DNA of 49,378 nt from Methylococcaceae bacterium TMED69. Lineage in GTDB: Bacteria; Pseudomonadota; Gammaproteobacteria; Ga0077536. Positions 35,147 through 47,640 of the stretch are shown piece after piece. Both the position numbers and the translations under genes were made by a program. The stretch covers positions 337,500 through 386,877 of the forward strand of contig NHDW01000004.1 in the NCBI GenBank assembly GCA_002170535.1. The letters run 5' to 3'. Below the pieces are notes generated by a model, which saw only the letters and a list, made by a program, of their open reading frames with translations, had not been told where the DNA came from and did not search any database. How positions within the stretch are numbered: the stretch's first letter is position 1; each line of letters starts with the position of its first letter.

Positions 35147-38100
35147 ATGACCTATTCCTATACTGAAAAAAAACGGATCAGAAAAGACTTTAGTAGTACA
35201 GAGTCCATTAAAGAGATTCCTTATTTACTTGAGACTCAAATTAATTCGTACGCAAAATTCTTGCAATCTGAGATAAAAAGTGATGACAGAGGGAATTTTG
35301 GACTTCATGCAGCTTTCCGGCAAGTGTTTCCAATCGAGAGTTACTCAGGTAATGCGCGCTTGGAGTATGTAGAGTATAAATTGAGCCCACCTGTATTTAA
35401 TGTTAAAGAGTGTCAAATCAGAGGATCTACTTATGCCTCTTCTCTACGAGTAATAGTAAGACTGATAATATTTGACAAAGAATCGGGATCGGAAAAGCTA
35501 ATTAAAGATGTCCGTGAGCAGGAAGTTTATATGGGAGAAATTCCTCTTATGACCGACAACGGTACATTCGTTATAAATGGAACCGAAAGGGTGGTCGTTT
35601 CTCAATTGCATCGTTCCCCTGGTGTTTTCTTCGATCACGATCGAGGTAAAACACATTCTTCCGGAAAATTATTGTTTTCTGCAAGAATAATACCCTACAG
35701 AGGTTCATGGTTAGATTTTGAATTTGACCCAAAAGATCACGTATACGTACGAATCGATAGAAGACGAAAATTACCCGCTACAGTCTTACTTAGGGCTCTT
35801 GGCATGAATAACCAAAGAATATTGTCTACTTTTTTTGAGCAAGATAATTTTATCCTCGACAAGGACGAAGTAAAATTTTCATTGGTGCCGGAACGACTTC
35901 GAGGCGAAACCCTTGATTTTGATTTGCTCGATAAGAATGGAAATGTTTTAGTGGAGGCGGGAAGGAGGGTAACTGCGCGACACACTAAAGAAATTGAGAA
36001 GAAGGGAGTGTCAGAAATCAGTGTTCCTCGTTCTTTTCTCATAGGTAAAATAATTTCTCAAGATATAATTAACGAGGAGACTGGAGAGATTCTTTTCCAA
36101 TCTAATGAAGAAATAACCGAAGAGTTACTAGAACGTTTAAGTGAGACTGAAATCAAGGACATCTCGACCATATATGCAAATGAGTTGGATCAGGGTGCAT
36201 ACATATCGGATACTTTAACGATAGATACCACGACCTCAATTCTTGATGCCCAAGTAGAGATTTACCGAATGATGCGTCCAGGAGAGCCGCCGACAAAGGA
36301 GGCTGCCGAAAACTTATTTAACAATCTTTTCTTCAGTGAAGACCGTTACGAATTATCAGCAGTGGGTAGAATGAAGTTTAACAGGAGATTGGGAAGAGAT
36401 GAAGTTCAAGGTCCATCCACGTTGGATGAGAGAGATATTATAGAAACTTTAGAGTGTTTAATTGATATTAGGAATGGTAAAGGCACAGTAGATGACATAG
36501 ACCACCTTGGAAATAGGCGCGTTAGAAGCGTTGGAGAAATGACAGAAAATCAATTTAGAGTGGGTTTAGTCAGGGTGGAAAGAGCTGTTAAAGAAAGATT
36601 AAGTTTGGTTGAATCAGAGGGATACATGCCTCAAGACCTTATTAATGCAAAACCGGTTTCTGCGGTTATTAAAGAATTTTTTGGTTCTAGTCAGTTATCA
36701 CAGTTTATGGATCAAAATAATCCGCTATCCGAAATAACACATAAAAGGAGAGTGTCAGCTTTAGGGCCCGGTGGTTTAACTCGCGAAAGAGCTGGTTTCG
36801 AGGTAAGAGACGTGCATCCCACTCATTACGGTAGAGTCTGCCCAATTGAAACGCCTGAGGGTCCTAATATCGGACTTATCAACTCATTGGCTGTTTATGC
36901 TCGAACAAATGAGTATGGTTTCTTGGAAACGCCTTATAGAAAGGTAGCTGATGGAAAAGTGTCAGATCAGATACACTATCTATCGGCCATTGAAGAAGGT
37001 CAATTTACGATTGCTCAAGCTAACGCTGCAATAAACACTGATGGTATGTTCGTCGATAATCTAGTTTCTGCGAGGCATCAAAACGAATTTTTGTTAGCGC
37101 CTTCTGAAAAGGTTGATTATATTGATGTTTCTCCTAGACAAATTGTTTCGGTTGCGGCAGCTCTAATTCCCTTTTTGGAGCACGATGATGCTAATAGGGC
37201 ACTCATGGGTTCTAATATGCAGCGTCAGGCTGTGCCCACACTAAAAGCAGAAAAGCCTCTTGTTGGTACAGGAATTGAAAGAGTGGTTGCGGGTGATTCT
37301 GGGGTAACAGCAGTTGCTCGAAGAGGAGGTGAAATCTACTACGTTGATGCTGGCAGAATTGTTGTTAGGGTGAATGACGAAGAAACAAAACTGGGAGAGC
37401 CGGGTGTTGATATCTATAGTCTTACGAAGTACACCCGCTCCAATCAAAACACCTGTATTAATCAAACTCCTCTCGTCAAAAAAGGGGATATTATTTCGGC
37501 TGGAGATGTGTTGGCAGATGGCCCCTCGACAGATTTAGGCGAACTTGCTTTGGGCCAGAATATGTTGGTGGCATTTATGCCTTGGAATGGTTACAACTTT
37601 GAAGATTCTATACTTATCTCAGAAAGGGTGGTGGCAGAAGATAGATTTACTTCCATACACATTGAGGAATTGGCTTGTGTTGCGAGAGATACAAAACTTG
37701 GTTCTGAAGAGATAACTTCTGATATTCCAAATGTAAGCGAGAGCGCCCTAAGAAAATTAGATGAGGCAGGTATCGTCTACATCGGGGCTGAAGTTGCTCC
37801 TGGTGATATCTTGGTCGGAAAAGTTACACCTAAAGGCGAGACGCAACTCACTCCTGAAGAAAAGCTTCTCAGAGCAATTTTTGGAGAAAAAGCATCTGAT
37901 GTCAAAGATACCTCTTTGAGGGTCCCCTCAGGGATGAGTGGAACAGTAATTGACGTACAAGTTTTTACTCGTGATGGCATCGAAAAAGACGCCAGGGCAA
38001 AGGAAATAGAAGAGTCTGACATTGCATTGGCAAGAAAAGATCTGATGGATAAATTAAAAATCCTTGAAGATGATATTTATCAACGGGTTGCGAAACTAAT

Positions 38101-39229
38101 GATAGGAAGAAAACTCAAAAAAGGACCCCAACCTGCGAAGGCAGGAGTTACGTTAGATCCTGACTTATTAAATCAGATCGACAAAAAAAAATGGTTTGAC
38201 ATTGAATTAGATACACTTGAAGGTAATCAGCAGCTAGAGCAACTGTTTTCTCAGCTCGAAGGCCACAGAAAGGAATTTAGACGTGAACTTGACGAAAAAA
38301 GTCAGAAAATCACCTCAGGAGATGACCTAGCTCCGGGTGTTCTTAAAATGGTTAAGGTTTACCTCGCTGTAAAAAGAGTTATGCAACCAGGTGATAAAAT
38401 GGCTGGTAGGCACGGCAACAAGGGAGTCGTATCAATGATAGTACCAGTTGAAGATATGCCGTATATGCAAGACGGAACACCGGTAGATATCGTATTAAAT
38501 CCATTAGGGGTTCCATCTAGAATGAATGTAGGACAAGTTTTGGAAACGCATTTAGGATTTGCAGCTAAAGGATTGGGGGCTAAGATTAGTAAAGCCGTGG
38601 ATTCGGTTAAAAGCGACTCCGCAAAGGAATTAAGGTTCCTTCTGGAAGATATATATAACACAACTGGAAAACAAGAAAATTTGGATATTTTATCTGACGA
38701 TGAAATTATCGCCCTCAGCCATAATTTAAAAAGAGGAGTTCCGATGGCCACCCCAGTTTTTGACGGTGCTCAAGAGAAGCAAATCAGAACTATGCTCAAA
38801 TTAGCAGGGCTCCCTGAGTCTGGACAGATGAAACTGAGAGATGGAAGAACTGGAGAGCTTTTAGAGAGAGAAGTCACAGTTGGCTACATGTATATGCTAA
38901 AATTGAATCATCTTGTCGATGATAAAATGCACGCGAGATCGACAGGTCCTTATAGCTTAGTGACACAACAACCTCTTGGCGGAAAGGCACAGTTTGGAGG
39001 ACAGAGGTTTGGAGAGATGGAAGTCTGGGCGCTTGAGGCTTATGGGGCTTCCTATACTCTTAGGGAAATGTTGACTGTTAAATCAGACGACGTCAATGGA
39101 CGCACTAAAATGTATAAAAATATTGTAGACGGTGAACCTAAAATTGACGCTGGCATGCCGGAATCGTTTAATGTTTTATTGAAAGAAATGAGATCGCTAG
39201 CAATAGACATTGAACTCGACCAAGACTGA
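35147..39229 (+). CDS. rpoB: DNA-directed RNA polymerase subunit beta
   Basis: A 1360-residue beta subunit, about the length of the E. coli protein, with the gammaproteobacterial insertions. The rifampicin-binding region begins near residue 511 ([20 protein letters not shown], followed by [11 protein letters not shown]) and matches the sensitive form. Other core segments are [14 protein letters not shown] and the C-terminal [20 protein letters not shown]. It is transcribed with rplJL and rpoC. Confidence 0.99.
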   Translation: MTYSYTEKKRIRKDFSSTESIKEIPYLLETQINSYAKFLQSEIKSDDRGNFGLHAAFRQVFPIESYSGNARLEYVEYKLSPPVFNVKECQIRGSTYASSLRVIVRLIIFDKESGSEKLIKDVREQEVYMGEIPLMTDNGTFVINGTERVVVSQLHRSPGVFFDHDRGKTHSSGKLLFSARIIPYRGSWLDFEFDPKDHVYVRIDRRRKLPATVLLRALGMNNQRILSTFFEQDNFILDKDEVKFSLVPERLRGETLDFDLLDKNGNVLVEAGRRVTARHTKEIEKKGVSEISVPRSFLIGKIISQDIINEETGEILFQSNEEITEELLERLSETEIKDISTIYANELDQGAYISDTLTIDTTTSILDAQVEIYRMMRPGEPPTKEAAENLFNNLFFSEDRYELSAVGRMKFNRRLGRDEVQGPSTLDERDIIETLECLIDIRNGKGTVDDIDHLGNRRVRSVGEMTENQFRVGLVRVERAVKERLSLVESEGYMPQDLINAKPVSAVIKEFFGSSQLSQFMDQNNPLSEITHKRRVSALGPGGLTRERAGFEVRDVHPTHYGRVCPIETPEGPNIGLINSLAVYARTNEYGFLETPYRKVADGKVSDQIHYLSAIEEGQFTIAQANAAINTDGMFVDNLVSARHQNEFLLAPSEKVDYIDVSPRQIVSVAAALIPFLEHDDANRALMGSNMQRQAVPTLKAEKPLVGTGIERVVAGDSGVTAVARRGGEIYYVDAGRIVVRVNDEETKLGEPGVDIYSLTKYTRSNQNTCINQTPLVKKGDIISAGDVLADGPSTDLGELALGQNMLVAFMPWNGYNFEDSILISERVVAEDRFTSIHIEELACVARDTKLGSEEITSDIPNVSESALRKLDEAGIVYIGAEVAPGDILVGKVTPKGETQLTPEEKLLRAIFGEKASDVKDTSLRVPSGMSGTVIDVQVFTRDGIEKDARAKEIEESDIALARKDLMDKLKILEDDIYQRVAKLMIGRKLKKGPQPAKAGVTLDPDLLNQIDKKKWFDIELDTLEGNQQLEQLFSQLEGHRKEFRRELDEKSQKITSGDDLAPGVLKMVKVYLAVKRVMQPGDKMAGRHGNKGVVSMIVPVEDMPYMQDGTPVDIVLNPLGVPSRMNVGQVLETHLGFAAKGLGAKISKAVDSVKSDSAKELRFLLEDIYNTTGKQENLDILSDDEIIALSHNLKRGVPMATPVFDGAQEKQIRTMLKLAGLPESGQMKLRDGRTGELLEREVTVGYMYMLKLNHLVDDKMHARSTGPYSLVTQQPLGGKAQFGGQRFGEMEVWALEAYGASYTLREMLTVKSDDVNGRTKMYKNIVDGEPKIDAGMPESFNVLLKEMRSLAIDIELDQD

Positions 39230-39282
39230 TTAAATACGAGAAGTTTTGTTAACCATACAATGGAGAACTAGGAGACAAAATA

Positions 39283-42200
39283 GTGAAAGACTTACTAGAC
39301 CTTATAAAAAACCAGGGGCACATGGATGAGTTCGACGCGATAAGTATTGGTCTTGCCTCGCCAGAGAAGATTAGATCATGGTCTTTCGGTGAAGTCAAAA
39401 AACCTGAAACTATCAACTACAGAACTTTTAAACCTGAAAGAGATGGTCTTTTTTGCGCAAAAATATTTGGGCCAACTAAAGACTATGAATGTTTGTGCGG
39501 TAAATATAAAAGGCTAAAGCATAGAGGCGTAGTTTGTGAGAAATGTGGTGTGGAAGTTACCTTGACAAAAGTTAGAAGAGAGCGAATGGGGCACATAGAG
39601 CTAGCGAGTCCTGTTGCTCATATATGGTTTTTGAAATCCTTACCTTCACGAATGGGATTGCTATTAGATATGACCCTACGTGAGATCGAAAGAGTTCTCT
39701 ACTTTGAGGCATATGCAGTAATAGAGCCAGGAATGACTGACTTGGAAAAAGGTCAACTCCTGTCGGAGGAAGGATATCTGGAGGCAGTAGAACATTGGGG
39801 TGACGAGTTTGAGGCTAAAATGGGGGCAGAAGCGATTCTGGAGCTTCTTAAATTTGTAAGTCTATCGGATGAAATAGAAACTATACGGGAAGAGCTGCCT
39901 AAAACTAATTCCGAAACAAAAATCAAAAAATTTACTAAACGACTGAAACTTTTAGAGGCCTTCCAGAAATCTGGTAATGTTCCAGATTGGATGGTTCTTA
40001 AAGTATTGCCGGTTCTACCGCCGGAGCTACGCCCGCTTGTTCCTCTAGACGGTGGTAGATTTGCAACATCAGACCTCAATGATCTATATAGAAGAGTTAT
40101 TAATCGTAATAATAGATTAAAGAGACTACTTGAACTAAATGCACCTGATATTATTGTTAGAAATGAGAAGCGCATGTTACAGGAGTCAGTGGATGCGTTA
40201 CTTGATAATGGGCGTCGGGGCAGGGCAATAACTGGTTCAAATAAATTACCTTTAAAATCTCTAGCTGACATGATAAAAGGTAAACAAGGAAGGTTTAGAC
40301 AAAATCTCTTAGGTAAAAGGGTTGATTATTCCGGAAGATCCGTAATCGTGGTCGGTCCCACGTTAAAGCTTCATCAGTGCGGCTTACCAAAAAAGATGGC
40401 ACTTGAATTATTCAAACCATTTATTTTTAGTAAGTTAGAAAGTCGCGGTCTAGCTACCACTATCAAAGCAGCAAAGAAATTAGTTGAGAAAGAGGGTACC
40501 GAAGTCTGGGATATACTTGAAGAAGTCATAAGAGAGCACCCAGTTTTACTTAACAGGGCTCCAACATTACACAGGTTAGGTATTCAAGCCTTTGAACCGG
40601 TTTTAATAGAAGGTAAAGCAATTCAACTTCACCCTTTGGTGTGCACAGCTTTTAATGCCGATTTTGATGGAGATCAAATGGCAGTGCATGTTCCACTATC
40701 GATTGAAGCGCAATTAGAGGCTAGGACTCTGATGATGTCTACGAACAACATTCTCTCGCCCGCCAACGGAGATCCTATAATAGTGCCTACCCAAGATGTC
40801 GTCCTAGGTCTTTATTACATGACCCGGGAATCCGCTAGTGCAACGGGTAGTGGAATGATATTTTCCAATGTAGATGAGGCTCATAGAGCTTATGAAACTG
40901 GGGCCGCAAGCCTTCATGCAAAATGTAAAGTGAGAATGAATGTCATTTTTAATTCTGATGACGGTCATGAAGCTACCAAAAAAGAGATTATTGAAACTAC
41001 TGTAGGCAGAGCCATTTTATCTAAACTTCTTCCAAAAGGTTTGCCCTTTTCTTTGGTAAATAAGCCATTGAACAAGAGAGCCATTTCTCAAATGTTTGAT
41101 TCCTGTTACCGAGCCTTAGGTTTGAAAAAGTCGGTCATTTTTGCCGATAAGCTCATGTATGCCGGATTTCATCATGCAACTCGTGCAGGTGTTTCGATTG
41201 GAGTAGACGACATGGTCGTACCAGAGGACAAGCAACAAATAATTCGTTCGGCGGAAGAGCAGGTTAATGAAATCGCAGAGCAATATGCCTCCGGTTTGGT
41301 CACAACAGGGGAACGATATAATAAAACGGTAGATATTTGGTCTACTACAAATGATCAAGTAGCCAAGGCAATGATGGATAAACTGGGTACTGAGACGGTA
41401 AAAGATAAAGACGATGTTGAAGTCAAGCAGGATTCTTTTAACTCTATATTTATGATGGCTGATTCCGGGGCAAGGGGTTCAGCAGCCCAGATCAGACAAC
41501 TAGCAGGGATGAGAGGTTTGATGGCTAAACCGGATGGTTCAATTATTGAAACACCCATAACAGCTAATTTTCGAGAGGGATTGAACGTCTTACAATACTT
41601 TATATCGACCCATGGGGCTAGAAAAGGGCTAGCTGATACCGCTCTAAAAACAGCGAATTCTGGATATTTGACCCGTCGATTGGTAGATGTAGCTCAAGAT
41701 TTAGTAATTACCGAGTATGACTGTGGGACTGAAGAAGGTGTTTTAATGACTCCGATTATTGAGGGTGGCGATGTTATAGAAGCTCTTGGTGATCGTATTT
41801 TGGGTAGGGTTACTGCGCAAGATGTCCTTAAACCAGGTGAAGATAAGGTGCTTTTACCAGCTGGCACTTTAATAGAAGAAAAAGATGTCGCGTTTTTAGA
41901 TGAAAATGGGGCTGACGAGGTAGTGGTTCGGTCAGCTATAACTTGTGCGACGAAGTATGGTGTCTGTTCAACTTGTTATGGAAGGGATTTGGGAAGAGGT
42001 CAGATTGCTGGTAGAGGAGAAGCGGTTGGAGTAATTGCAGCGCAATCAATCGGAGAGCCAGGTACTCAACTCACAATGAGAACATTTCATATCGGAGGGG
42101 CAGCCTCTCGAGCGGCCGCAAACAATAGTGTTGAAATTAAATCGGGAGGTAATATTAAATTTGTTAATCTTAAGACTGTTGCAAAAGCAGATGGAAATTT

Positions 42201-43518
42201 TGTTGCCGTTTCTCGATCTGGAGAATTAGTCATAAATGATGGCAGCGGGAGAAGTCGAGAAAGACATAAAGTACCGTATGGTTCCCTAATAGTAGTAGCG
42301 GATGGTGCGTCTGTCAGTGCCGGACAAATTGTAGCCTCTTGGGACCCTCATACTAAGCCAATTATTACCGAATTAAATGGCGTAGCTGCATTTGCTGATA
42401 TGGAGGATAACGTTACAGTTACTCGTCAACAAGATGATATAACCGGCTTATCAAGTTTAGTTGTAACTGATATGAAGCAACGTGGCCTGTCTTCGAAGGA
42501 CATGAGGCCTGCAATAAAAATCAATAATAAATCTGGAGACAGTCAAAATATCCCGGGGACGGATGTGCCAGCTAATTATTTTCTGCCACCAAACGCGATC
42601 GTTACCGTGTCTGATGGACAAGAAGTTCTAGTTGGTGATGTTGTGGCCCGTGTTCCGCAAGAGTCTTTAAAAACGAGGGATATTACCGGTGGTTTACCCA
42701 GAGTTGCTGATCTTTTTGAAGCAAGAAGACCAAAAGATCCAGCCGTTCTTGCGGAGGCCTCGGGGCTTGTCTCTTTTGGAAAAGATACAAAAGGCAAGCA
42801 GAGATTAGTAATTACGAATAAAGACAATGAAACATTTGAAACACTCATTCCTAAGTGGAGGCAAGTCACGGTATTTGAGGGCGAGCAAGTTGAAAAAGGT
42901 GAAGTTATTTGTGACGGGCCAGCGGATGCTCATGATATCCTTCGGTTAAGAGGTGTGAGGGCATTGACAAACTACATTGTTAATGAGGTTCAAGAAGTAT
43001 ATAGACTTCAAGGAGTAAGCATAAATGAAAAGCACATTGAGGTAATTGTGCGACAGATGCTACGAAAAGTTGAAATTAAGCACGCTGGGGATACTGGATT
43101 TTTGAAAGGAGAACAAATTGAAAGAGAGCATTTTGTTGAAGAGAATGAAAAAGTTTTAGGTGAGGGTGGTGTGGAAGCCATCGGAGAACAAATGTTGCTT
43201 GGAATAACGAAAGCTTCACTGGCTACGGAATCCTTCATATCTGCAGCATCTTTCCAAGAAACCACAAGAGTATTAACAGAAGCGTCAGTTACCGGTAAGA
43301 AGGATGAGTTGAGAGGGCTGAAAGAAAACGTAATAGTCGGTCGTTTGATACCAGCCGGCACCGGTTATGCTTATCATAAGGATAGGAAAAAACAAGATGT
43401 TGCGGTTAGTGAAGATGAGTTAAACGCTGAATTGATTGCTGAGCTTCAAGCCTCAGCAGAAACCGGTTCAAATGATAACGATTCTCCCGATCCGACTGCG
43501 TCTACCAAAAGCGCTTAA
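39283..43518 (+). CDS. rpoC: DNA-directed RNA polymerase subunit beta'
   Basis: A 1411-residue beta' subunit. The N-terminal zinc site is CLCGKYK...CEKCG (near 70-88), the catalytic Mg motif [10 protein letters not shown] is near residue 459, and the second zinc cluster is [17 protein letters not shown] (near 888). The acidic tail ends in a Ser/Asp/Ala-rich stretch. The start is GTG at 39283 with AGGAG upstream at about 9 bases. It is the last gene before a rho-independent terminator. Confidence 0.99.
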   Translation: MKDLLDLIKNQGHMDEFDAISIGLASPEKIRSWSFGEVKKPETINYRTFKPERDGLFCAKIFGPTKDYECLCGKYKRLKHRGVVCEKCGVEVTLTKVRRERMGHIELASPVAHIWFLKSLPSRMGLLLDMTLREIERVLYFEAYAVIEPGMTDLEKGQLLSEEGYLEAVEHWGDEFEAKMGAEAILELLKFVSLSDEIETIREELPKTNSETKIKKFTKRLKLLEAFQKSGNVPDWMVLKVLPVLPPELRPLVPLDGGRFATSDLNDLYRRVINRNNRLKRLLELNAPDIIVRNEKRMLQESVDALLDNGRRGRAITGSNKLPLKSLADMIKGKQGRFRQNLLGKRVDYSGRSVIVVGPTLKLHQCGLPKKMALELFKPFIFSKLESRGLATTIKAAKKLVEKEGTEVWDILEEVIREHPVLLNRAPTLHRLGIQAFEPVLIEGKAIQLHPLVCTAFNADFDGDQMAVHVPLSIEAQLEARTLMMSTNNILSPANGDPIIVPTQDVVLGLYYMTRESASATGSGMIFSNVDEAHRAYETGAASLHAKCKVRMNVIFNSDDGHEATKKEIIETTVGRAILSKLLPKGLPFSLVNKPLNKRAISQMFDSCYRALGLKKSVIFADKLMYAGFHHATRAGVSIGVDDMVVPEDKQQIIRSAEEQVNEIAEQYASGLVTTGERYNKTVDIWSTTNDQVAKAMMDKLGTETVKDKDDVEVKQDSFNSIFMMADSGARGSAAQIRQLAGMRGLMAKPDGSIIETPITANFREGLNVLQYFISTHGARKGLADTALKTANSGYLTRRLVDVAQDLVITEYDCGTEEGVLMTPIIEGGDVIEALGDRILGRVTAQDVLKPGEDKVLLPAGTLIEEKDVAFLDENGADEVVVRSAITCATKYGVCSTCYGRDLGRGQIAGRGEAVGVIAAQSIGEPGTQLTMRTFHIGGAASRAAANNSVEIKSGGNIKFVNLKTVAKADGNFVAVSRSGELVINDGSGRSRERHKVPYGSLIVVADGASVSAGQIVASWDPHTKPIITELNGVAAFADMEDNVTVTRQQDDITGLSSLVVTDMKQRGLSSKDMRPAIKINNKSGDSQNIPGTDVPANYFLPPNAIVTVSDGQEVLVGDVVARVPQESLKTRDITGGLPRVADLFEARRPKDPAVLAEASGLVSFGKDTKGKQRLVITNKDNETFETLIPKWRQVTVFEGEQVEKGEVICDGPADAHDILRLRGVRALTNYIVNEVQEVYRLQGVSINEKHIEVIVRQMLRKVEIKHAGDTGFLKGEQIEREHFVEENEKVLGEGGVEAIGEQMLLGITKASLATESFISAASFQETTRVLTEASVTGKKDELRGLKENVIVGRLIPAGTGYAYHKDRKKQDVAVSEDELNAELIAELQASAETGSNDNDSPDPTASTKSA

Positions 43519-43524
43519 ATTGGT

Positions 43525-43552
43525 TTGAAATTGATCTAATTAGGGGTATAAT
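43525..43552 (+). promoter_or_regulatory. Promoter for rpsL-rpsG-fusA, overlapping the rpoC terminator
   Basis: TTGAAA (43525-43530, 5/6) and TATAAT (43547-43552, 6/6) are 16 bases apart. The predicted start near 43559 lies inside the hairpin that ends the rpoBC transcript, so transcripts from this promoter would lack its 5' arm. Confidence 0.65.
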
Positions 43553-43553
43553 C

Positions 43554-43576
43554 CCCCGCTCCGGTGGGGTTTTTTT
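43554..43576 (+). terminator. Rho-independent terminator after rpoC
   Basis: CCCCGC (43554-43559) pairs with GTGGGG (43564-43569) with one G:U pair around the tetraloop TCCG, followed by seven T (43570-43576). It closes the rplJL-rpoBC unit 35 bases after the rpoC stop. It is the only strong intrinsic terminator I found in the window. Confidence 0.88.
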
Positions 43577-43672
43577 GTTCTACTTAACGGTTTTTAGCGC
43601 AACGGTTTGAGAGCTAAAAAAGAAGTATGGCAAGACGTTCTTGGAGTTTAAGATAACTATAGAGATTTTAAA

Positions 43673-44047
43673 ATGGCAACAATAAATCAGTTGGTTAGAA
43701 AGCCGCGAAAAAAACAGACTAAAAAAAGCAATGTCCCTGCTCTCGAGGCTAGTCCTCAAAAAAGAGGGGTATGTACCCGTGTATATACTACCACCCCGAA
43801 AAAACCGAATTCGGCCCTGCGGAAGGTGGCTAGAGTTAGATTAACTAATGGCCAGGAGGTCACAACATATATTGGGGGCGAAGGACATAATCTTCAAGAA
43901 CACTCTGTAATTTTAATAAGAGGGGGCCGGGTAAAAGATTTACCTGGTGTTCGTTACCATACGGTCAGGGGAACTTTAGACACATCTGGAGTGAATGATA
44001 GAAAGCAGGGACGCTCCAAATATGGGGCTAAGCGCCCTAAAGCTTAA
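43673..44047 (+). CDS. rpsL: 30S ribosomal protein S12
   Basis: A 124-residue S12 of the decoding centre. Conserved loops [18 protein letters not shown] and [13 protein letters not shown] are unchanged: the lysines linked to streptomycin resistance are wild type, and the Asp in KDLPG, the target of RimO methylthiolation, is present. It is the first gene of the str operon, about 95 bases after the rpoC terminator. Confidence 0.99.
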   Translation: MATINQLVRKPRKKQTKKSNVPALEASPQKRGVCTRVYTTTPKKPNSALRKVARVRLTNGQEVTTYIGGEGHNLQEHSVILIRGGRVKDLPGVRYHTVRGTLDTSGVNDRKQGRSKYGAKRPKA

Positions 44048-44066
44048 TTAAGGAACTTTTAATAAT

Positions 44067-44537
44067 ATGTCGAGACGTAGAACGCCCGCGAAAAGAAATA
44101 TTCTGCCCGATCCGAAATACGGTGATAAGGTTATTGCGAAATTCATAAACATTGTAATGACAGCCGGTAAGAAGTCGGTAGCTGAAAAAATAGTCTACGG
44201 AGCACTTCAAATCGTCTCGCAGAAAGGACATGATTCTGAGTTAGAAGCTTTTAAAGAAGCACTTAATAACGTCGAACCCAGAGTCGAGGTCAAATCTAGA
44301 CGAGTAGGGGGCGCAACGTATCAAGTTCCAGTGGAAGTTAGACCAGACCGTCGACTCGCATTAGCCATGAGGTGGCTTGTCGATGCTGCCAGAAAGAGAA
44401 GCGAAAAGTCTATGGGTGAAAGGCTTGCAGGCGAGTTATTAGAAGCCTTTGATAACCGAGGGAATGCCGTAAAAAAACGCGAAGATACCCATAAAATGGC
44501 TGAGGCTAATAGAGCCTTTTCACATTATCGTTGGTAG
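44067..44537 (+). CDS. rpsG: 30S ribosomal protein S7
   Basis: A 156-residue S7, an assembly starter of the 30S head. Motifs are [44 protein letters not shown] (split) and the C-terminal [10 protein letters not shown]. It lies 19 bases after rpsL and just before fusA. Confidence 0.99.
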   Translation: MSRRRTPAKRNILPDPKYGDKVIAKFINIVMTAGKKSVAEKIVYGALQIVSQKGHDSELEAFKEALNNVEPRVEVKSRRVGGATYQVPVEVRPDRRLALAMRWLVDAARKRSEKSMGERLAGELLEAFDNRGNAVKKREDTHKMAEANRAFSHYRW

Positions 44538-44548
44538 TGGGTGAAGCT

Positions 44549-46651
44549 GTGTCTCGTGTAACTCCACTAAAAAATTGTCGAAATATCGGTATTATGGCCC
44601 ATATAGATGCGGGTAAGACTACCACTACTGAGAGGATTCTTTTTTATACAGGTATTTCGCATAAAATGGGCGAGGTTCACGATGGTGCGGCAACTATGGA
44701 TTGGATGGAGCAAGAACAAGAAAGGGGAATTACTATAACTTCAGCTGCAACCACCTGCTTCTGGGCTGGTATTAGTAATCAGTACGAGAGGCACAGGATT
44801 AACATAATAGACACCCCTGGTCACGTGGACTTTACAATAGAAGTGGAGCGTTCACTTAGGATTTTGGATGGAGCAGTGGCTGTGTTTTGTGCGGTGGGCG
44901 GTGTTGAACCTCAGTCAGAAACTGTTTGGAAACAGGCCGATAAATTTGATGTGCCAAGAATAGCTTTTGTAAATAAAATGGACCGGACGGGAGCCAATTT
45001 CTACAGAGTTATTGACCAGATTAAGGATAAGTTAGGGGGTAAGCCCTTACCTATACAAATTCCAATAGGGAATGAAGCTTCTTTTGATGGGGTGGTCGAC
45101 TTGATTGGTATGAAAGCTCTTTATTGGGATGAGCCTTCTCTAGGGGTTAAAATTACTAGCAGAGAAATTCCTGCAGAATTAAAAGAGCAATCATTGAAGT
45201 TGAGATCAGAACTAGAGGGAATCGCTGCGGAGGCATCGGATGAGCTGACAGAAAGATATCTAGAGGAAGGTTGTTTAAGTTCAGAAGAGATTAAAAGTGG
45301 GCTAAGAATTTTGACTCTTGCTAATGATCTGGTACCAGTTATCTGTGGCTCTGCCTTCAAGAATAAAGGCGTCCAAGCAATCTTAGACGGAGTTGTAGAC
45401 TATTTGCCAGCGCCAGGCGACATTCCAAATGTAACTTTTTCGGATAGTGGAGAGAGTAACACTATAACCCAAGACGATGGCGGTCCTTTTGCTGCATTAG
45501 TCTTTAAAATTTTAGTTGATCCATTTGTAGGTACACTATCTTTTCTAAGAGTCTACAGGGGTAAAATAAGGCGCGGAGATTTGGTAGTAAACGCTTTAAG
45601 TAATAAAAAAGAAAAGGTTAATCGGATTCTCCAAATGCATGCAAATAGTAGAGTAGATATTAAAGAAGTCTCCGCAGGAGATATTGTGGCAGCTGTAGGT
45701 TTGAAACATGTGCAAACTGGAACCACTTTGTGTGACCCAAAAGAAATAATTGCACTAGAAACCATTCGTGCTCCTAAGCCAGTCATATCGGTTGCAATTG
45801 AGCCTGCCACGATAGGGGATCAGGCGAAAATGGGAGACGCCCTTAAGAAATTAGCACTAGAGGATCCTTCATTGCAAATCAGTGAAGATAAAGACTCGAC
45901 CCAAACGTTGGTGTCTGGTATGGGTGAATTACATCTCGATATAACAATCGATAGAATGAAACGAGAGTTTGGAGTTGATGCTAATATCGGAAGCCCGCAG
46001 GTTTCATATCGTGAGACAGTTTCAACAGAAGCGATCAGTATTGAAGAAGAATTCAACAGGCTAATAGGTGATAAAAGGCACTATGGTAGTGTAACTGTAG
46101 ATGTGGCTCCACTTGCCAGAGGGCAGGGATTTAAGTTTGATACTGATATCGGCGAAGAGACTATACCAAATAAATTTTTACCAACGATAAAGATTGGAAT
46201 TGAAGAAGCCTTAAGGGATGGTGTTTTAGCGGGGTTTGAACTAGTTGATATTTCCGTAGTGGTAACAGGTGGTAGCTTCCATGAAGTGGATTCCACAGAA
46301 ATGGCTTTTAAAGTAGCAGCTTCTATGGCCTTTAAAAAGGCAGTTTCGCAAGCTAAACCTTGTCTTTTGGAGCCCGTCATGGAGGTGGAAATAAATACCC
46401 CCATAGAATATCAAGGCGTATTAAGTAGTGACTTAAATAAGAGAAGGGGGATACTTAAAGGGACAGGCGAGTCAGTGGCTGGCTTATTGATTCGTTGTGA
46501 TGTTCCTTTGGCAGAAATGTTTGGCTACGCAACAGAGATAAGATCGTTAACAAAAGGTAGAGGAACGTTTTCGATGGAGTTTTCTCATTATGAAAATGCC
46601 CCAATAAACGTTCTTGAAAAATTTGGGTTCAGAACAAAGAGTGCAATTTAA
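44549..46651 (+). CDS. fusA: Elongation factor G
   Basis: A 700-residue translocation GTPase with all five domains. G motifs are [33 protein letters not shown] and NKMDR. I choose GTG 44549, which gives the family start [17 protein letters not shown] and has GGGTGAA just upstream; TTG 44531 and GTG 44537 would add residues and overlap or touch the rpsG stop. Unlike E. coli, no tufA follows; the next gene is rpsJ, 18 bases on. Confidence 0.97.
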   Translation: MSRVTPLKNCRNIGIMAHIDAGKTTTTERILFYTGISHKMGEVHDGAATMDWMEQEQERGITITSAATTCFWAGISNQYERHRINIIDTPGHVDFTIEVERSLRILDGAVAVFCAVGGVEPQSETVWKQADKFDVPRIAFVNKMDRTGANFYRVIDQIKDKLGGKPLPIQIPIGNEASFDGVVDLIGMKALYWDEPSLGVKITSREIPAELKEQSLKLRSELEGIAAEASDELTERYLEEGCLSSEEIKSGLRILTLANDLVPVICGSAFKNKGVQAILDGVVDYLPAPGDIPNVTFSDSGESNTITQDDGGPFAALVFKILVDPFVGTLSFLRVYRGKIRRGDLVVNALSNKKEKVNRILQMHANSRVDIKEVSAGDIVAAVGLKHVQTGTTLCDPKEIIALETIRAPKPVISVAIEPATIGDQAKMGDALKKLALEDPSLQISEDKDSTQTLVSGMGELHLDITIDRMKREFGVDANIGSPQVSYRETVSTEAISIEEEFNRLIGDKRHYGSVTVDVAPLARGQGFKFDTDIGEETIPNKFLPTIKIGIEEALRDGVLAGFELVDISVVVTGGSFHEVDSTEMAFKVAASMAFKKAVSQAKPCLLEPVMEVEINTPIEYQGVLSSDLNKRRGILKGTGESVAGLLIRCDVPLAEMFGYATEIRSLTKGRGTFSMEFSHYENAPINVLEKFGFRTKSAI

Positions 46652-46669
46652 TCTAATGAGATCGAAATT

Positions 46670-46981
46670 ATGAGTGAGAATACAATAAGAATAAGGTTGA
46701 AAGCATTCGATCATAGGTTGATTGATCAATCAACCAGAGAAATAGTCGAAACGGCTAGACGGACTGGGGCGCAAATCAAAGGACCAATTCCATTGCCGAC
46801 AAAAAAAGAAAGATTTACAGTTTTAATTTCTCCTCATGTAAATAAAGATGCTAGAGATCAGTATGAGATAAGAACGCACAAAAGGCTTTTAGATATCGTG
46901 AACCCGACTGATAAAACTGTTGACGCACTAATGAAACTCGATTTAGCGGCTGGCGTAGACGTTCAAATAAAGCTGAATTAG
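46670..46981 (+). CDS. rpsJ: 30S ribosomal protein S10
   Basis: A 103-residue S10, also NusE, a partner of NusG and NusB in transcription-translation coupling. Features are [31 protein letters not shown] and the end [13 protein letters not shown]. The 18-base spacer after fusA leaves no room for the long S10 leader used for L4 control in E. coli. Confidence 0.99.
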   Translation: MSENTIRIRLKAFDHRLIDQSTREIVETARRTGAQIKGPIPLPTKKERFTVLISPHVNKDARDQYEIRTHKRLLDIVNPTDKTVDALMKLDLAAGVDVQIKLN

Positions 46982-46989
46982 GAATAAAA

Positions 46990-47640
46990 ATGAAATTAGG
47001 ATTAATTGGAATAAAACAGGGAATGACCAGGATCTTTGAGGATAGCGGTAATTCAGTACCGGTCACAGTTATATGTGTTCATGGTAATTTTATTTCTCGT
47101 TTAAAAACTATTGAAACTGATGGATATATTGCTGTGCAGATAGCTTACGGAAAACAGTTAACAAGCCGTTTAGAGCGGCCTATGATTGGAGAGCTAAAAA
47201 AGGCAAAACTTGAAACTGCCAAGGGTTTTAAAGAATTTAAAGTTACTGAGACGCAAATATCAGGTTTAGAAATAGGCAAAGAACTCAGGGTTGATATCTT
47301 CTCAGAGGGCCAATTCGTTGACACATCAGGCATTACAATTGGAAAAGGTTTCGCTGGCACGGTTAAGAGGCATAACTTTAGTATGCAGGACGCAACTCAC
47401 GGAAATTCTCTTTCGCACAGAGTAGCCGGCTCCATTGGACAATGTCAAACTCCTGGCCGGGTCTTCAAAGGAAAAAAAATGGCCGGCCAAATGGGTAATA
47501 AAAAAAGAACCATGCAAAAATTAGAAGTGATCAGAATCGACAAAGAAAAGAACGTTATCTTATTAAAAGGATCAACACCAGGCGCTAAAGGTTCTTTAAT
47601 CGAAATAACAAGTTCTGTTAAGGCGAAAGGTAAAGAATGA
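46990..47640 (+). CDS. rplC: 50S ribosomal protein L3
   Basis: A 216-residue L3 close to the peptidyl transferase centre. Features are the start LGLIGIKQGMTRIFED, GKGFAGTVKRHNF and GSIGQCQTPGRVFKGKKMAG. The Gln of the methylation site is in the MAGQMG segment. Its stop overlaps the rplD ATG by four bases. Confidence 0.98.
   Translation: MKLGLIGIKQGMTRIFEDSGNSVPVTVICVHGNFISRLKTIETDGYIAVQIAYGKQLTSRLERPMIGELKKAKLETAKGFKEFKVTETQISGLEIGKELRVDIFSEGQFVDTSGITIGKGFAGTVKRHNFSMQDATHGNSLSHRVAGSIGQCQTPGRVFKGKKMAGQMGNKKRTMQKLEVIRIDKEKNVILLKGSTPGAKGSLIEITSSVKAKGKE

Noticed and set aside
39753-40271. 172-codon minus-strand frame in rpoC
   Set aside because: Antisense shadow in a highly conserved gene; Ser/Leu-rich with no recognisable features.
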